Origin: Lactuca virosa
Taxonomy: Eukaryota; Streptophyta; Magnoliopsida; Asterales; Asteraceae
Reading direction: 5' to 3'
Assembly (NCBI GenBank): GCA_928212115.1
Contig: CAKMRJ010005523.1
Coordinates: 139,323,803-139,387,802, forward strand
Length of the DNA stretch: 64,000 nt
Shown: positions 33,113-46,487 of the stretch, piece by piece
Layout of the letters: each line of letters starts with the position of its first letter
How positions within the stretch are numbered: position 1 is the stretch's first letter
Notes under the pieces: model-generated
Seen by the model: the letters and a program-made list of their open reading frames with translations, nothing else
The model's database searches: none
Told to the model about the DNA's origin: nothing
Program-made: the position numbers and the translations under genes

Positions 33113-34083
33113 TTATGGTCCGTATAAATGGTACAGCGGACCCCCATAGAGGTAATGAAGCCAAATCTTGAGGGTGAAAACCACTGCCCCCAACTCCAAG
33201 TCATGCGTCGGATAGTTCGCTTCATGAGGCTTCAGCTGCCTCAAAGCGTAGGCGATAACATGCCCCCTCTGCATCAACACCGCGCCCAATCCCGAGATGG
33301 ACACATCGCAATACACCACAAAATCATCCACGTCCTCAGGCAGGGCTAAGATTGGTGCCTCGCACAATCTCCGTCTCAATGTCTCAAATACGGCCTGCTC
33401 CTCAGGCCCCCAACAAAATACAACGACCTTCTTCGTCAGCCGGGTCAAGGGTACGGCTATCTTGGAGAAATCCTGGATGAATCTCCGATAATAGCCGGCT
33501 AATCCCAGGAACCTCTGAATCTCAGACGGAGACTTCAGAACCTCCCATCTCATCACGACCTCCACTTTGGCCGGGTCGACCAATATCCCGTTCTAGTTGA
33601 CCAGGTGCCCCAGAAACTGCACCTTGTGCAACCAGAACACGCATTTGGAGAACTTGGAGTACAAACTCTCCCTCCTCAGGGTGTCCAAAACCTCTCGCAG
33701 ATGCTCATCATGTTGCTCCTGCGTCTTGGAGTAAACCAAGATGTCATCAATGAAAACTATCACAGACCGATCCAGCATCGGTCTGCACACGCGGTTCATG
33801 AGGTCCATGAACACGGCAGGAGCATTGGTGAGCCCGAAGGGCATCACCACGAACTCGTAGTGGCCATAGCGAGTCCGTAAAGCAGTCTTCTGTATATCCT
33901 CATTCCTGACCCTCATTTGATGGTAGCCTGACAGCAAGTCTATCTTGGAAAACCAAGATGCTCCCTGAAGCTGGTCGAACAAGTCATCTATCCTCAGGAG
34001 TGGGTAACGGTTCTTCACCGTTACCTTGTTCAGCTCCCGGTAATCTATGCACATGCGATGTGACCCGTCCTTCTTCTTGACAA
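33113..34083 (-). pseudogene. Reverse transcriptase and RNase H of element C, downstream part
   Basis: From KKKDGSHRMCIDYRELN through FSKIDLLSGYHQ, the catalytic FIDDILVYSK, then VDPAKVEVVMRWE, GLAGYYRRFI and RNase H YCDVSISGLGAVL. An in-frame TAG (about 33592-33594) separates two open stretches, and a frameshift near 33120 ends RNase H early. The upstream 20 or so residues of RT lie beyond the copia insertion at 54644. Confidence 0.88.
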
Positions 34084-34088
34084 AAAGG

Positions 34089-34846
34089 TGTTGGATAAGG
34101 TGTCTAAGTCCATAACTATTTCTGGTATGTACTTGACCCGACCCGACATGGTCCATTTGGGTTACATGGCACCATGCAATTGGATAAACTAAAATGAGAG
34201 AAATAACACTTATGGTTTATTAATATATTATAAGTTCTAATATATTAATAATATTATTTAATTAGTCTGATCAAGAATTAATTTAGAATTAATTAAGTGA
34301 TCAAAAGATAACTAATTAAATATATGGGTAGATTATGTAAATCTTCCATATCTTATATAGTGGGCTAAGAGGCTCCATGGATTATCAAGTTGGGTTCCAC
34401 CCATAGGATGCTCCATGGATGCTCCATGGAGTTAACCCATGGATCATGAAATGAAGAGTCATGTTACATTAGGGTTTACCTAATGCAACACACTATATAA
34501 ACAAAGGTGTTCTCCCCAAAATCGGTGACACTAAGAAACAAGAGGGCTAGAGCCGATTTTGCAAGTGTAAGATTCTCTCAAAGTTTACTCCTTTGCATTT
34601 GGTGTTGTGTGAAACATTTTAGGCATCACACTTGGGGTGCTAGGCTCACAAGGTTTTCAAGGATCATAATCACACAACAAGGTAAGTTATTCTATCTTTC
34701 ATTCAAGTTAAAAATGTTCCCCATGTATGCTAGATAGGAATATAACCTTGGAATTCAACTTTGCATGATAATTAGACAAACATAGATCCAAGGTTATTAG
34801 GGTTGCATGTACACTTAGGAAGTGTTAGAATGCTCAAAACCCATCA
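34089..34846 (+). repeat. 5' LTR of copia D
   Basis: 758 bp with CACTATATAA (TATA at 34494-34500) and a donor-like AAG/GTAAGTTAT (GT at 34682-34683). Partner 53883-54638. Confidence 0.93.
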
Positions 34847-34847
34847 G

Positions 34848-34860
34848 TGGTATCAGAGCC
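34848..34860 (+). other. Primer-binding site of copia D (initiator Met tRNA)
   Basis: TGGTATCAGAGCC, one base after the LTR. Confidence 0.9.
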
Positions 34861-37108
34861 TAGGCTTGTTTGTTGTTTTTTGTGCAAACTGCTTGAAAAA
34901 ATCATTTTTCTGTTTTCTGCTCGTAGGGACTCGACGAGTCCATGAACAAATGCAAGTTACTCGTCGAGTCTGTTCTTGCACTCGACGAGTAGAGGCTGCA
35001 GTTTTTAGAATTTCGACATATGTTGCTGGAAATGGACTAGAAACATTACCCTAAACTATTTTGGTGTTTTAAAACTTGTTTTAGATGGTGTAATGCTTAT
35101 GTTAATCCATTTACAATGGCAATTATCAAAATTACAAGTTTTTTAAGTGTAATTTTTGATTCTTCAAAGTGTTCATATTCATGTTCTTGAACTTATGAAG
35201 ATTAGATGATCATAGGAAATGTTTGTAACCTTCATGGTAGTTTAATTCATGATCATAATGTGTTTTAATGGAGTCCATAACTTGTCCTCAAGTTATGGAA
35301 AACCAAAAGTCTTACTTTTATTAAAGCCATTAAAAGAACACAGAAGTTAATAAAAATGAAGAGTCTTCATTTTATTACTCAATTAATTCATAGTTATAAG
35401 AAATGAAAAGTTTTTGAAGTTTACAAAACTTGCCCTCAAGTTTTGGAACAAGTAAAGTCTTGATTAAAACTTTAGTTCCAACCCTTAGCATTTTAAAAGT
35501 TAAAATTCAACCCTTATACTTTATAATATTATAAGTTACTAATATATTGTTGGATTAATGTCTAAGTCCATAACTATAATTGGTAAGACTTGACCCGACC
35601 CGGCATGGTCCATTTGGGTTGCATGGCATCAGGACAATTGGATAGACAAGATGAGGAAAAAAGGATACTAGTGATTTATATTAATATATTATAAGTTCTA
35701 ATATATTAATATATAATCATATTATTTAATTAGTATTGATCAAGAATTAATTTATAATTAATTAAGTGATCAAAAGGAACTAATTAAATATGGACTCTAA
35801 GATATATGTGTGTGATGGGCCAAGTTCATTTAGGTTGGGCTAAGCTTTCATGGATAGTCCATGGAGTGTTAAACCCATGGATCATATGAAATGAAAGGTC
35901 ATGGTTATTAGGGTTAAACCCTAATCTCCACACTATATAAAAGATGTCCTGGTTGGTGAAATGGCCCTAGTGTGTGTACACAAAAGGGCAAGGCCGATTT
36001 CACTAGAGAGAACCAAAGTATCCTTATTCTCAAGGTTATTCCAAGTGTTCATGGTGTTGTGTGAACCATTTGAGGTGTCACACTTGGGGCACTAGGCACT
36101 CAAGCTTCATGAAGGACAGTTAATCAAAAAAAGGTATGTATTCTATCTATTTATTACCCAAGTATATGATATTTGTATGCTAGTATAGGGTAATATCTTG
36201 GAAACTTCATATTTGCATGTATAATAGAGAAAACATAGATCCAAGGTATTTAGGGTTGTATGTGCATCATAGGATGTTGTAGTATACTAAAACCCAACAT
36301 ATATATATGTATAAGATCAAGTCGTCTTACCGCTAGTACGCCTCATTCACGAAGCCGGTCTATAAGGGGGGTATAAGGTTTGTTGCCTATAAAATGGCAA
36401 CTTAATGGGTGTCCACTCTCACCCACCGCTTCCTTGATCGGTGGAGGGTCGTTAGCCGAACGGGTAGGACAAGGACTTATAAATTCTCATTAAAAGTATG
36501 ATGAATATTATAAAGTAACTAAATGCTTTTATTAAATTCCCAATCTTAGTTACTTTAGGAAAATGTGAATAAGGTGCTAATCCATGAAATTACACTTTAC
36601 ACTTTGTAAGTCGTTAGTGGAGCTCGTGTGGTTAACCGGCACACATAACTTGGACTTAACAAGGTAGGTAAAGGGTGACTTAAAGTTTATTATAGGTCGG
36701 TGGAGCTCGTGTGGTTAACCGGCACATCGATTGAGTAATAAACATTCAGTGTACCAAGTGATTGCATGGTTACTTCACCACCTCGTTTTGTGATCCTCGG
36801 TATCCCAGTCACAAAACTTGGAGGGCACACTCGAGATTGAAACACGCCTTTGAAAAGTTCATTGAATCTCAAAAGAATCTAGGAATTTCTAAGAACCAAT
36901 TAAAAAAACCTAATATCTATATTTCGTTTTTCATGTGGAAATTGGCGAATCGTCATTCACCTACCTTTCAATATGTTATAGCTTGGATTACGGCATACCT
37001 CTTCTAAGTTATAATATTATTGTGATTGGATCCTAGCCTTAATATTACATTTGGTGTGTTTATTAAGGACTCTCTTAATATCTAAACGAATAGTGCTCCT
37101 TCTTTCAG
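34861..37108 (+). other. Leader of copia D (contains palindromes and solo LTR E)
   Basis: Untranslated leader. Three ACTCGNCGAGT copies occur at 34929-34992, an unexpected sharing with the gypsy LTRs. Solo LTR E lies at 35548-36299. The leader ends CTTCTTTCAG directly before the gag ATG (37109), an acceptor-like sequence. Confidence 0.7.
35548..36299 (+). mobile_element. Solo copia LTR 'E'
   Basis: 752 bp, TGTTGG...CCAACA, flanked by TATAT on both sides (35543-35547, 36300-36304). Related to but distinct from LTRs D and F. TATA (CACTATATAAAAG) and donor AAG/GTATGTATT (GT at 36134) are present. The duplication is simple sequence, so support is moderate. Confidence 0.82.
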
Positions 37109-38014
37109 ATGTCTTCAAACAATGCTGCTTCTGGCTCTAATCCTAATGGCTTCCTTTACCCTTCTGAACTTGTGTGGGAAAGTCATTTTTGATGGATCCA
37201 ACTTCAATGAATGGATCAGAAACATCAGGATGATTACCCGCTACGAGGACAAAGCATATGTTGTCCTTGACAAGGAGCTTAAGGAGATTGATGAGACCAC
37301 TGCACTCCCCAGGAGATCGCTGACTTCCGGGCACATGAAAGGATGCTACAAAAGTGGCATGCATCATGTTGGCCCACCATGACAGCGGAACTCCAAAAGT
37401 CCTATGCGGACTTCTACCCTTTTGAAATGCACCCAAGATCTGATGGAAAGATACCATCAAAGTGCACGACAAGAGAGGTATGAAATCATATGCTCTATCA
37501 TAACAACCATGATGAAGGACGGGGAATCGTCACGAGCCCCATGCAGAAAATGCAAAGGTATGGGTCGGTTACTGAAGCTTAATATGAAACTTCCCTGAGG
37601 AGCTTGCAATAGATATCATTTTGCACTCCTTACCATCGTGCTATGATCAATTCCGCATGACATATCACATGATAAGGAAAAGGTTCACACTCAGCAAACT
37701 TCAGGGACTCCTCAAGACCGCAGAAACAGGTCTTAAGGGTAAGTCGGTTGTTAACATCCTCTACTCCAAACTCCGCCCCGGTTTTGGCAATCGGGAAGGA
37801 AAAGGTCGAGGGAAGAAGAGGAAGAGCTCTTCGAAGGGTACCAAGACTAGGACCCTTGATGACTCTTCTTCAAGTGGAACCAAGAACGTTTCGTCACTCC
37901 TTCTCTGACCTAAAGAGGCTGATGCTTCTATTGCCATGAAAAGTCCATTGGAAGCGGAATTGCCCAAAGTACCAGCAAGATGTGAGGATGGGAAAGTTAA
38001 ACCCAACCATGCAT
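37109..38014 (+). pseudogene. Shredded gag of copia D
   Basis: It starts ATGTCTTCAAACAATGC, homologous to the gag of F and H, but is broken by many small indels. Fragments readable in changing frames include IFDGSNFNEWIRNIRMITRYED, DLMERYHQSARQERYEI, ILHSLPSCYDQFRMTYH and TLSKLQGLLKTAE. It runs into the assembly gap. Confidence 0.8.
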
Positions 38015-38471
38015 NNNNNNNNNNNNNNNNNNNNNNNNNNNNNNNNNNNNNNNNNNNNNNNNNNNNNNNNNNNNNNNNNNNNNNNNNNNNNNNNNNNNNN
38101 NNNNNNNNNNNNNNNNNNNNNNNNNNNNNNNNNNNNNNNNNNNNNNNNNNNNNNNNNNNNNNNNNNNNNNNNNNNNNNNNNNNNNNNNNNNNNNNNNNNN
38201 NNNNNNNNNNNNNNNNNNNNNNNNNNNNNNNNNNNNNNNNNNNNNNNNNNNNNNNNNNNNNNNNNNNNNNNNNNNNNNNNNNNNNNNNNNNNNNNNNNNN
38301 NNNNNNNNNNNNNNNNNNNNNNNNNNNNNNNNNNNNNNNNNNNNNNNNNNNNNNNNNNNNNNNNNNNNNNNNNNNNNNNNNNNNNNNNNNNNNNNNNNNN
38401 NNNNNNNNNNNNNNNNNNNNNNNNNNNNNNNNNNNNNNNNNNNNNNNNNNNNNNNNNNNNNNNNNNNNNNN
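38015..38471. other. Assembly gap (457 N)
   Basis: The run of N falls inside copia D between gag and integrase. In H the same interval (from the codon before GIYTILSNN to the integrase LIHTDVCGPF block) is about 640 bp, so the gap size is probably nominal. Confidence 0.99.
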
Positions 38472-38768
38472 TCTTATACACACGGATGTGTGTGGGCCCT
38501 TCAAACATGCCACAAGGGAAGCTAATCGTTATATTTGACTTTTATGATGATTACAGGATATGGAAATGTCTACTTAATCAAGCCTAAGTCAAAGACTTTT
38601 GAGAGGTTTTAAAGAGTTTAAACCGGAAGTCGAGAATCAATTGGGCAGGAACATTAAGATGCTTCGATCCGATTCGAGGTGGTGAGTATCTAGTTCAGAG
38701 TTCTCGATATCTTAGGGCATGTGGGATTGTCTCTACAATTGGACACCCTCCAGGACAACGCAGTGTGA
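38472..38768 (+). pseudogene. Integrase fragment of copia D, left of element F
   Basis: LIHTDVCGPFKHATREANR, then frameshifted EVENQLGRNIKMLRSD, up to the point equivalent to the PQLNGVAERRN motif where element F is inserted. Confidence 0.82.
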
Positions 38769-39531
38769 TGATGGGTTTTGAGCATTCTAACACTCCTAAG
38801 TGTACATGCAACCCTAGAAACCTTGGATCTATGTTTGACTAAGATACATGCAAATAATTATTTTTCCAAGGTTCTTATCCTATCTAGCATGGCATGGGGA
38901 ACTTGAATCAAATAAAGCTAGTAGAATTACTTACCTTGTAGTTGTAGTTGATTGCTTGGAGTTTTAGAGCCTAGCACCAATAGTGTGGATGCCTCAAATG
39001 GAAATCACAAATCACCACAAACTTGGAATTTTGAGAGAATAGTAATCACCTTTCTTGAAATCGGCCCTCTTACTTTACTCACCACAACTAGTGTGATTTC
39101 AAGAACCAAAGCCTCCTTTATATAGTGTGGTGGATTAGGGTTACATTCATGTAAACCCTAATACCCATGTCTTTTCATTTCCATGAGATCCATGGGTTAA
39201 AGCTCCATGGAGTATCCATGGACTTTCCATGCAAGCCTAGCCCATTCCAAATAAGCATTAGCCCACACTATATAAATACAAGAGCCCATATTTAATTAGT
39301 CATACTTTGATCTCTAAATTAATTCTAGATTAATTATAGATCAATACTAATTAAATAATATGATTTTATATTAATATATTAGGACTTATAATATATTATA
39401 AATCATAACTTATACTATTCTCAAACGATTATCCATAAATTGTTCGGGTGAAGTGCAACCCAAATGGACCATGCCGGGTCGGGTCAAGTACATACCAAAT
39501 ATAGTTATGGACTTAGACACTATATCCAACA
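38769..39531 (-). repeat. 3' LTR of copia F
   Basis: On the minus strand TGTTGGATATAGTG...CCCATCA, with TATA and donor as in the other copy. Confidence 0.93.
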
Positions 39532-40365
39532 GTCTCCCACTTGGATAAGTCTAATAACTATAGTTGCAAGTATGACTTCAGGAACCGATCAGCAATCGTA
39601 GCTCTTAAAACTCTGTTGAACTATGAAGCGCCATTTTAGATAAGTGATCATATAATCCTCTGTTCTAGATATCAGCCGGACAAATACATGGAACATGGTC
39701 TTGCTTATTGTCCAGCATTTGTTTCCCGATTTCCGATTTGTTTGACATAGAACTTAACTGAACACATCAATTTAGTTCTGACCGGGCCCGGTACATAGGT
39801 CAAAACAAAATCATCGAGGGGCCCAGATATCGCTTCTAATCCTAGAAGGAACAGATAAACTTCGACTCATATGTTTGCTCTACTACTTGTTGAATTACAC
39901 ACAAAAGCACGGTTTATAACATCGAGTTACCAATGCGTTTTCGTGCAATCAATGCATAACCAACTCATAGGCAACAAATCATATCTCTAGGTTTGAAGAC
40001 TTATATGATATTACCGTCTCACGATCACTCGAGATAAATTCCATGAAGTGATACAAGTGAGCGTGGGTTGAATCCAATACTCAGAACTTATGAGCACTCA
40101 TGAGTGTTGTAGCCCCGCTTTGTCTAACATCTTAGACCTCTACAAGCCAACCCATGACAGTCTTGATTCATATCTACTTCCAACATATGACCGACTGTGG
40201 AGAGTTTGAATAATATGATATAAACCATAACATAATATTCTGGAAGTCAAAACATGCAAAAAGAAATAATAGTAAACGATTGACAAGAGATAGCAACACT
40301 TTACTCATAAATAACAGCTTTTATTATCATCAAATGTCAATTACATTTTACAAATTCAAGATTAT
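39532..40365 (-). other. 3' untranslated part of copia F
   Basis: Between the polyprotein stop (40366) and the purine tract. No ORF; homologous parts occur at 52181-52667 and 53052-53882. Confidence 0.8.
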
Positions 40366-43300
40366 CTAACTACTAAAAACTATATCATCCTTCAGCCCTA
40401 TGCTCCGAGCATGCTGGAGATGCTTAGCCCGAGTCAGTCCCTTCGTGAGGGGATCTGCTGGGTTCTCATCCGATGATACCCTCTTTGCCACGAGGATTCC
40501 TTCTTCTATTCGATGTCTGATGAAGTGATATTTTCTGTCAATGTGTCTGGATCTCCCATGATCTCTTGGTTCCTTGGCTAAGGCAACCGCACTATTGCTG
40601 TCACAGAAAATCTCCATTGGCTCCTTTATAGCTGGTACAACTCCAAGGTCTCCGATGAAGTTCTTTAGCCATATAGCCTCCTTTGCTGCCTCGCTTGCTG
40701 CTATATACTCTGATTCACAAGTGGAATCAGCCACTGTCTCCTGCTTGGAACTTTTCCAAGTAATTGCCCCTCCGTTTAGAGTAAAGACCCAGCCCGACTG
40801 AGAGCGGAAATTATCCCTGTCAGTCTGAAAGCTAGCATCACTGTACCCTACAACTCTCAAGTCCTCACTGCCACCGAGGGTAAGGACCCAGTCCTTAGTC
40901 CTCCGTAGGTACTTGAGGATATTCTTTACCGCAGTCCAGTGTGCCTTGCCAGGGTTCCCCTGATACCTGCTAACCATGCTCAAAGCAAAGGCTACATCAG
41001 GTCGAGTACACGTCATAGCATACATGATCGATCCTACAGCTGAAGCATAAGGTATTCGACTCATTTCTGCTATCTCAGCCTCAGTACTAGGGCTTTGTGT
41101 CTTACTCAATCTGGCGTTACTCTGGATGGGTAACTCTCCTTTCTTGGAGTTATGCATGTTGAACCTTTTCAACACTTTGTCCACATAGGTGCTTTGACTA
41201 AGTCCAATTAGTCTTTTACTCTGTTTCTCAAATCCTTATCCCTAGGATATAGGCAGCTTCTCCAAGGTCCTTCATAGCGAAACACTTCCCAAGCCAGGAC
41301 TTTACTTCCTGCAGGGTTGGGATGTCATTTCCTATGAGTAGTATGTCATCCACATACAGTACCAAAAAGCTGCTATACTCCCACTAGCCTTGATATAGAC
41401 ACAAGATTCATCTTCACTCCTTGAAAAGCCAAATTCTTTGACTTTCTCATCAAAGCAAAGATTCCATCTGCGAGGTGCCTGTTTTAATCCATAAATGGAT
41501 TTCTCGAGCTTACACACTCTACTGGGGTACTCTGTACTGACAAAACCCTCTGGCTGAACCATGTAAACATCTTCAGCCAACTTTCCATTAAGGAAAGCGG
41601 TTTTGACATCCATTTGCCATATTTCATAATCATGAAATGCAGCAATGGCTAACAGAACCCTAATAGACTTAATCTTGGCCACTGGTGAAAAGGTCTCATC
41701 ATAATCAACTCCCGGAGTTTGAGAATAACCCTTTGCAACCAGTCGTGCCTTATAAGTGTGTACATTACCATCCATGTCGGTCTTCTTCTTGAAGATCCAT
41801 TTGCACCCAACTATCTTACGATCAGGTACATTGTCAACCAAGTTCCAAACTTGATTGTCATACATGGACTGTATCTCGCTATCCATAGCCTCTTTCCATT
41901 TAGCAGCCTCAGGGCCTGCCATGGCTTCCGTGTAGCTGTTAGGCTCATCCAGATTTACCAGTGTGTTATCACTGATAAGTGTCTCACCTTCTGCAGTAAT
42001 ATGAAAACCATAATAATGCTCAGGTGCATTCCTAACTCTGGTGGAACGCCTCAGAGGTATAGATTCTTCAGTCGGCTCAACAGGAGTTTTCCTCCTCAGG
42101 TTGAGGGCTAGGGTTTGAGGTTCCTTCACCACTTGACTCTTGAATTTCCTCAAGGTCAATTTGCCTCCCACTGTCTCCTTGGCTCATGAATTCTCTCTCT
42201 CGAAAGAATCCTCTTCTTGCTACAAAGACCACATTATCACTGGGTCTGTAGAAGATGTAACCAAAGGATTTATGTGGGTAGCCGATGAAAATACACCTTT
42301 CGCTTCGGGGTTCGAGCTTATCGTGAGTCTCGCGTCTCACGAAAGCCTCGCAACCCCAAATCTTGATGTGGTCTAGATTGGGAACTTTTCCAGTCCACAC
42401 CTCGTGAGGTGTTTTGGCAACCTTCTTTGTAGGGACTAGATTAAGGATATGGGCGGCAGTCTCTAAGGCATACCCCCAAAATGAGATTGGTAGCGAAGCT
42501 CGACTCATCATGGAACGAACCATGTCCAACAAGGTCCGATTGCGCCTCTCAGCTACACCATTCAACTGTGGTGTCCTAGGAGGTGTCAATTGTGAGACAA
42601 TCCCACATTCCTTAAGATAGTCAAGGAACTCAGTACTAAGATACTCACCACCACGATCGGATCGAAGCATCTTAATGTTCCTGCCCAACTGATTCTCCAC
42701 TTCTTGCTTAAACTCTTTGAATTTCTCAAAGGTTTCTGACTTATGCTTGATTAGGTAGACATACCCATATCTACTAAAATCATCAGTAAAAGTCACATAG
42801 AACCGATTAGCATCTCTTGTGGCGGTTCTGAAGGGTCCACACACATCCGTGTGTATGAGGTCCAACAAACCTTCACCCCTAGCACAAGTGCCAGTAAAAG
42901 GTGACTTTGTCATTTTACCAAGCAAACAAGATTCACAACTATCATCTGACTTTAGGTCAAATGACTCCAAGACTCCATCCTTTTGGAGTTGGCCTATGCG
43001 TTTCTTGCTTACATGTCCAAGACGACAATGCCATAAGGATGCTTTATCTAAGCTAGTGGAAGAGTTAATACACAATACATTATTTCCTAGATTATCTACA
43101 ACAGATACAGTTTCATACACGCCATCACAAGGTAATGCTTTAAAATAAAGAACATTATTAAAGAAAGCATCAATACTACCATTATTATTATCAAAATAAA
43201 AGGTAAAACCTTGTTTATACAATGCATGAAAGGAAATAACATTTCTTGCCATTTCTGGCGAATAATAACATTTATTCAAATCTAATGTAAACCCACTATT

Positions 43301-44404
43301 TAGCACTAAGGAATAAACTCCTATCTTGGTGACAGGTGAAGCTTTCCTGTTTCCCATGATCAAGTTTATCTTTCCCTGCTCCACATTCTCACTTCTTTTT
43401 AGTCCCTGCAAATCACAACATATGTGAATACCACAACCTGTATCAAGGACCCAAGACTTAGAATGAGGTGAGTTATTAGACAATATAGTGTATATACCTG
43501 CATGGTTGGGTTTTACTTTCCCATCCTTCAAATCTTGCTGGTACTTTGGGCAGTTTCGCTTCCAGTGCGACTTTTCATGGCAATAGAAGCATTCAGCCTC
43601 ATTAGGGTTAGCAGAAGGAGTGACAAAACCTTTCTTGGTTTTGCTTGAAGAGGAGCCTTCAAGGGTCTTACCCTTGGTACCCTTAGAAGGGTTCTTTCTC
43701 TTCTTCCCTTTGCCATGCCCGATTGCCAAGACATTGGCCGCAGTTGGAGTAGGAGTAGGAGTAGTAACAACCGACTTACCCTTTAGACCACTTTCGGCGG
43801 TCTTCAAGAGTCCTTGAAGTTTGCTGAGGGTGACTTCTTCCTTGTTCATGTGATATGTCATGCGGAATTGATCATAACACGATGGCAAGGAGTGCAAAAT
43901 GATGTCTATTGCTAACTCCTCAGGGAAGTTCACATTCAGCTTCAGTAAACGGTCCACATACCTTTGCATTTTCTGCATGTGGCCCGTGATGGGTTCACCA
44001 TCCTTCATTCGGGTTGTTATCATGGAGGAGATTATTTCATATCGCTCTTGACGAGCACTTTGATGGTAGCGGTCCATCAAGTCCTGGTGCATCTCAAAAG
44101 GATAATAGTCCTCATAGGACTTTTGGAGCTCGGCTGTCATGGTGGCCATCATGATGCATGCCACTTTTGTAGCATCTCTTTCATGTACCTCATATTCAGC
44201 AAGCTCTTCAGGAGTAGCAGTTGGCTCGGGTACCTTCAGCTCCTTGTCGAGAACATATTCTTTGTTCTCATACCGAGTGACCATCCTGATGTTTCTGATC
44301 CAATCTGTAAAGTTGGACCCATCAAAGATGACTCTCCCACAAAGATTCATGAGAGAGAAGGAGCTAGTAGGGTTTGAGCCAGAAGCATTGTTATTGGAAG
44401 ACAT
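40366..44404 (-). pseudogene. Gag-pol polyprotein of copia F (three frameshift regions)
   Basis: Open from 44404 to 42077 (775 codons): gag with FDGSNFTDWIRNIRM, knuckle CFYCHEKSHWKRNC (about residues 272-285), protease WVLDTGCG, integrase zinc motif (WHCRLGHVS to CESCLLGK), catalytic Asp (IHTDVCG), Asp (LRSDRGGEY) and Glu (GVAERRN) with 35 residues between the last two. A +1 shift in a purine tract near 42085 leads to the RT frame (42171-41332: WIFKKKTD, DETFSPVAK, WQMDVKTAFLNG). RT breaks again just before YVDDI (41350) and near 41235. RNase H follows (CDSNSAVALAKEPRDHGRSR), ending at 40366. It is otherwise close to full length, so it was probably recently active. Confidence 0.92.
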
Positions 44405-45706
44405 CTGAAAAGAAGAGGGAATAGATTAGATTAGATATAGAGATAGTCCTTAACAAAACACCCAAATGTAATATTAAGGCTAGGACCCAACACAATATTT
44501 TATAACTTAGAAGAGGGATGCCGTAATCTAAGCTATAAGATATTTGAAGGTAGGTGAATGACGATTCACCAATTTCCACCATGAAAAACGAAATATTTAA
44601 TTAGGTTTTAATTGGTTTAGAAACTCCTAGATTCTTTGAGATTCATTGAACTTTCTTCAATGGCATGTTTCAATCTCGAGTGTGCCCTTCAAGTTTTGTG
44701 ACTGGGATGCCGAGGATCACAAAACAAGGTGTGAAGTAACCATGCAAATTACTTGGTACCCTTAATGTATTACCCCTCAATCGATGTGCCGGTTAACCAC
44801 ACACGCTCCATCGATACTATGATAAACATTAAGTCACCCTTTACCTACCTTGTTAAGTTCAAGTTAGTGTGCCGGTTAACCACACACGCTCCACTAACGA
44901 CTTAAACAAAGTGTAAAGTGTAATTTCATGGATTAGCACCTTATTCACATTTTCCTAAAATAACTAAGATTGGGAATTCAATAAAGTTTAGTTACTTTAG
45001 TATTATCATTATACTTTTAATGAGAATTTATAAGTCCTTTGTCCTACCCGTTCGGCTAACGACCCTCCACCGATCAAGGAAGCGGTGGGTGAGAGTGGAC
45101 ACCCATTAAGTTGCCATTTTATAGGCAACAACCTTATACCCCCTTATAGACCGGCTTCGTGAATGAGGCGTACTAGCGGTAAGATGACTTGATCTTATAC
45201 ATATATAAATATTATTAAACTTATAATTATAAAGTATAAGGGTTGAATTTTAACTTTTAAAATTCTAGGGGTTGGAACTAAAGTTTTTAATATGACTTTA
45301 CATGTTCCAAAACTTGAGGGCAAGTTTTGTAAACTTTCAAAACTTTTCATTTCTCATAACTTATGAGTTAATGGTTATTAAAAATGAAGACTCTTCATTT
45401 TTTGTAACCTATGTGTTCTTTTAATGGTTATTTATAAATGTGACTTTTGGTTATCCATAACTTAAGAACTAGTTATGGACTCCATTAAAACACATAAAGA
45501 TCAAGAATTAATCTAATCAATTATTAGCATATAATTTCTATGATCTTCTAAACTCATATGTTTATGAATGTTCATATCAAAAATTTCAAGAATCGTAAGA
45601 ACATATACAAAACTTGAAATTTTGATACGAGCTTTTGAACAAAACTTCGATTTTCAAGTTTTTTTTTTTTTTTTTTTTTTGCATCAAGTATCAAATAAAC
45701 AAACCA
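44405..45706 (-). other. Leader of copia F
   Basis: Untranslated; it ends with TTTTCAG abutting the gag ATG on the minus strand. It contains a poly(T) run at about 45657-45680 and shares 44405-45000 with the segment before the gag of H. Confidence 0.75.
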
Positions 45707-45720
45707 GGCTCTGATACCAC

Positions 45721-46487
45721 TGATGGGTTTTTGAGCATTCTAACACTCCTATGGTGTACATGCAACCCTAGAAACCTTGGATCTATGTTTGACTAAGATA
45801 CATGCAAATAATTATTTTTCCAAGGTTCTTATCCTATCTAGCATGGCATGGGGAACTTGAATCAAATAAAGCTAGTAGAATTACTTACCTTGTAGTTGTA
45901 GTTGATTGCTTGGAGTTTTAGAGCCTAGCACCAATAGTGTGGATGCCTCAAATGGAAATCACAAATCACCACAAACTTGGAATTTTGAGAGAATAGTAAT
46001 CACCTTTCTTGAAATCGGCCCTCTTACTTTACTCACCACAACTAGTGTGATTTCAAGAACCAAAGCCTCCTTTATATAGTGTGGTGGATTAGGGTTACAT
46101 TCATGTAAACCCTAATACCCATGTCTTTTCATTTCCATGAGATCTATGGGTTAAAGCTCCATGGAGTATCCATGGACTTTCCATGCAAGCCTAGCCCATT
46201 CCAAATAAGCATTAGCCCACACTATATAAATACAAGAGCCCATATTTAATTAGTCATACTTTTGATCTCTAAATTAATTCTAGATTAATTATAGATCAAT
46301 ACTAATTAAATAATATGATTTTATATTAATATATTAGGACTTATAATATATTAATAAATCATAACTTATACTATTCTCAAACGATTATCCATAAATTGTT
46401 CGGGTGAAGTGCAACCCAAATGGACCATGCCGGGTCGGGTCAAGTACATACCAAATATAGTTATGGACTTAGACACTATATCCAACA
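45721..46487 (-). repeat. 5' LTR of copia F
   Basis: On the minus strand it has TATA (ACACTATATAAAGG, about 46082-46069) and donor ACAAG/GTAAGTAA (GT at 45898-45897). Confidence 0.93.

Larger units (their letters stand above)
38769..46487 (-). mobile_element. Young Ty1/copia element F
   Basis: LTRs 45721-46487 (5') and 38769-39531 (3'), about 765 bp and differing at only about five to six positions by eye. Minus-strand primer site 45707-45719 (TGGTATCAGAGCC) and purine tract 39532-39543. The right flank is GTTGA (46488-46492); the left flank reads GTGTGA, a probable damaged copy. It sits in the integrase of copia D. The polyprotein is nearly complete but has a few single-base frameshifts. 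Confidence 0.92.
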
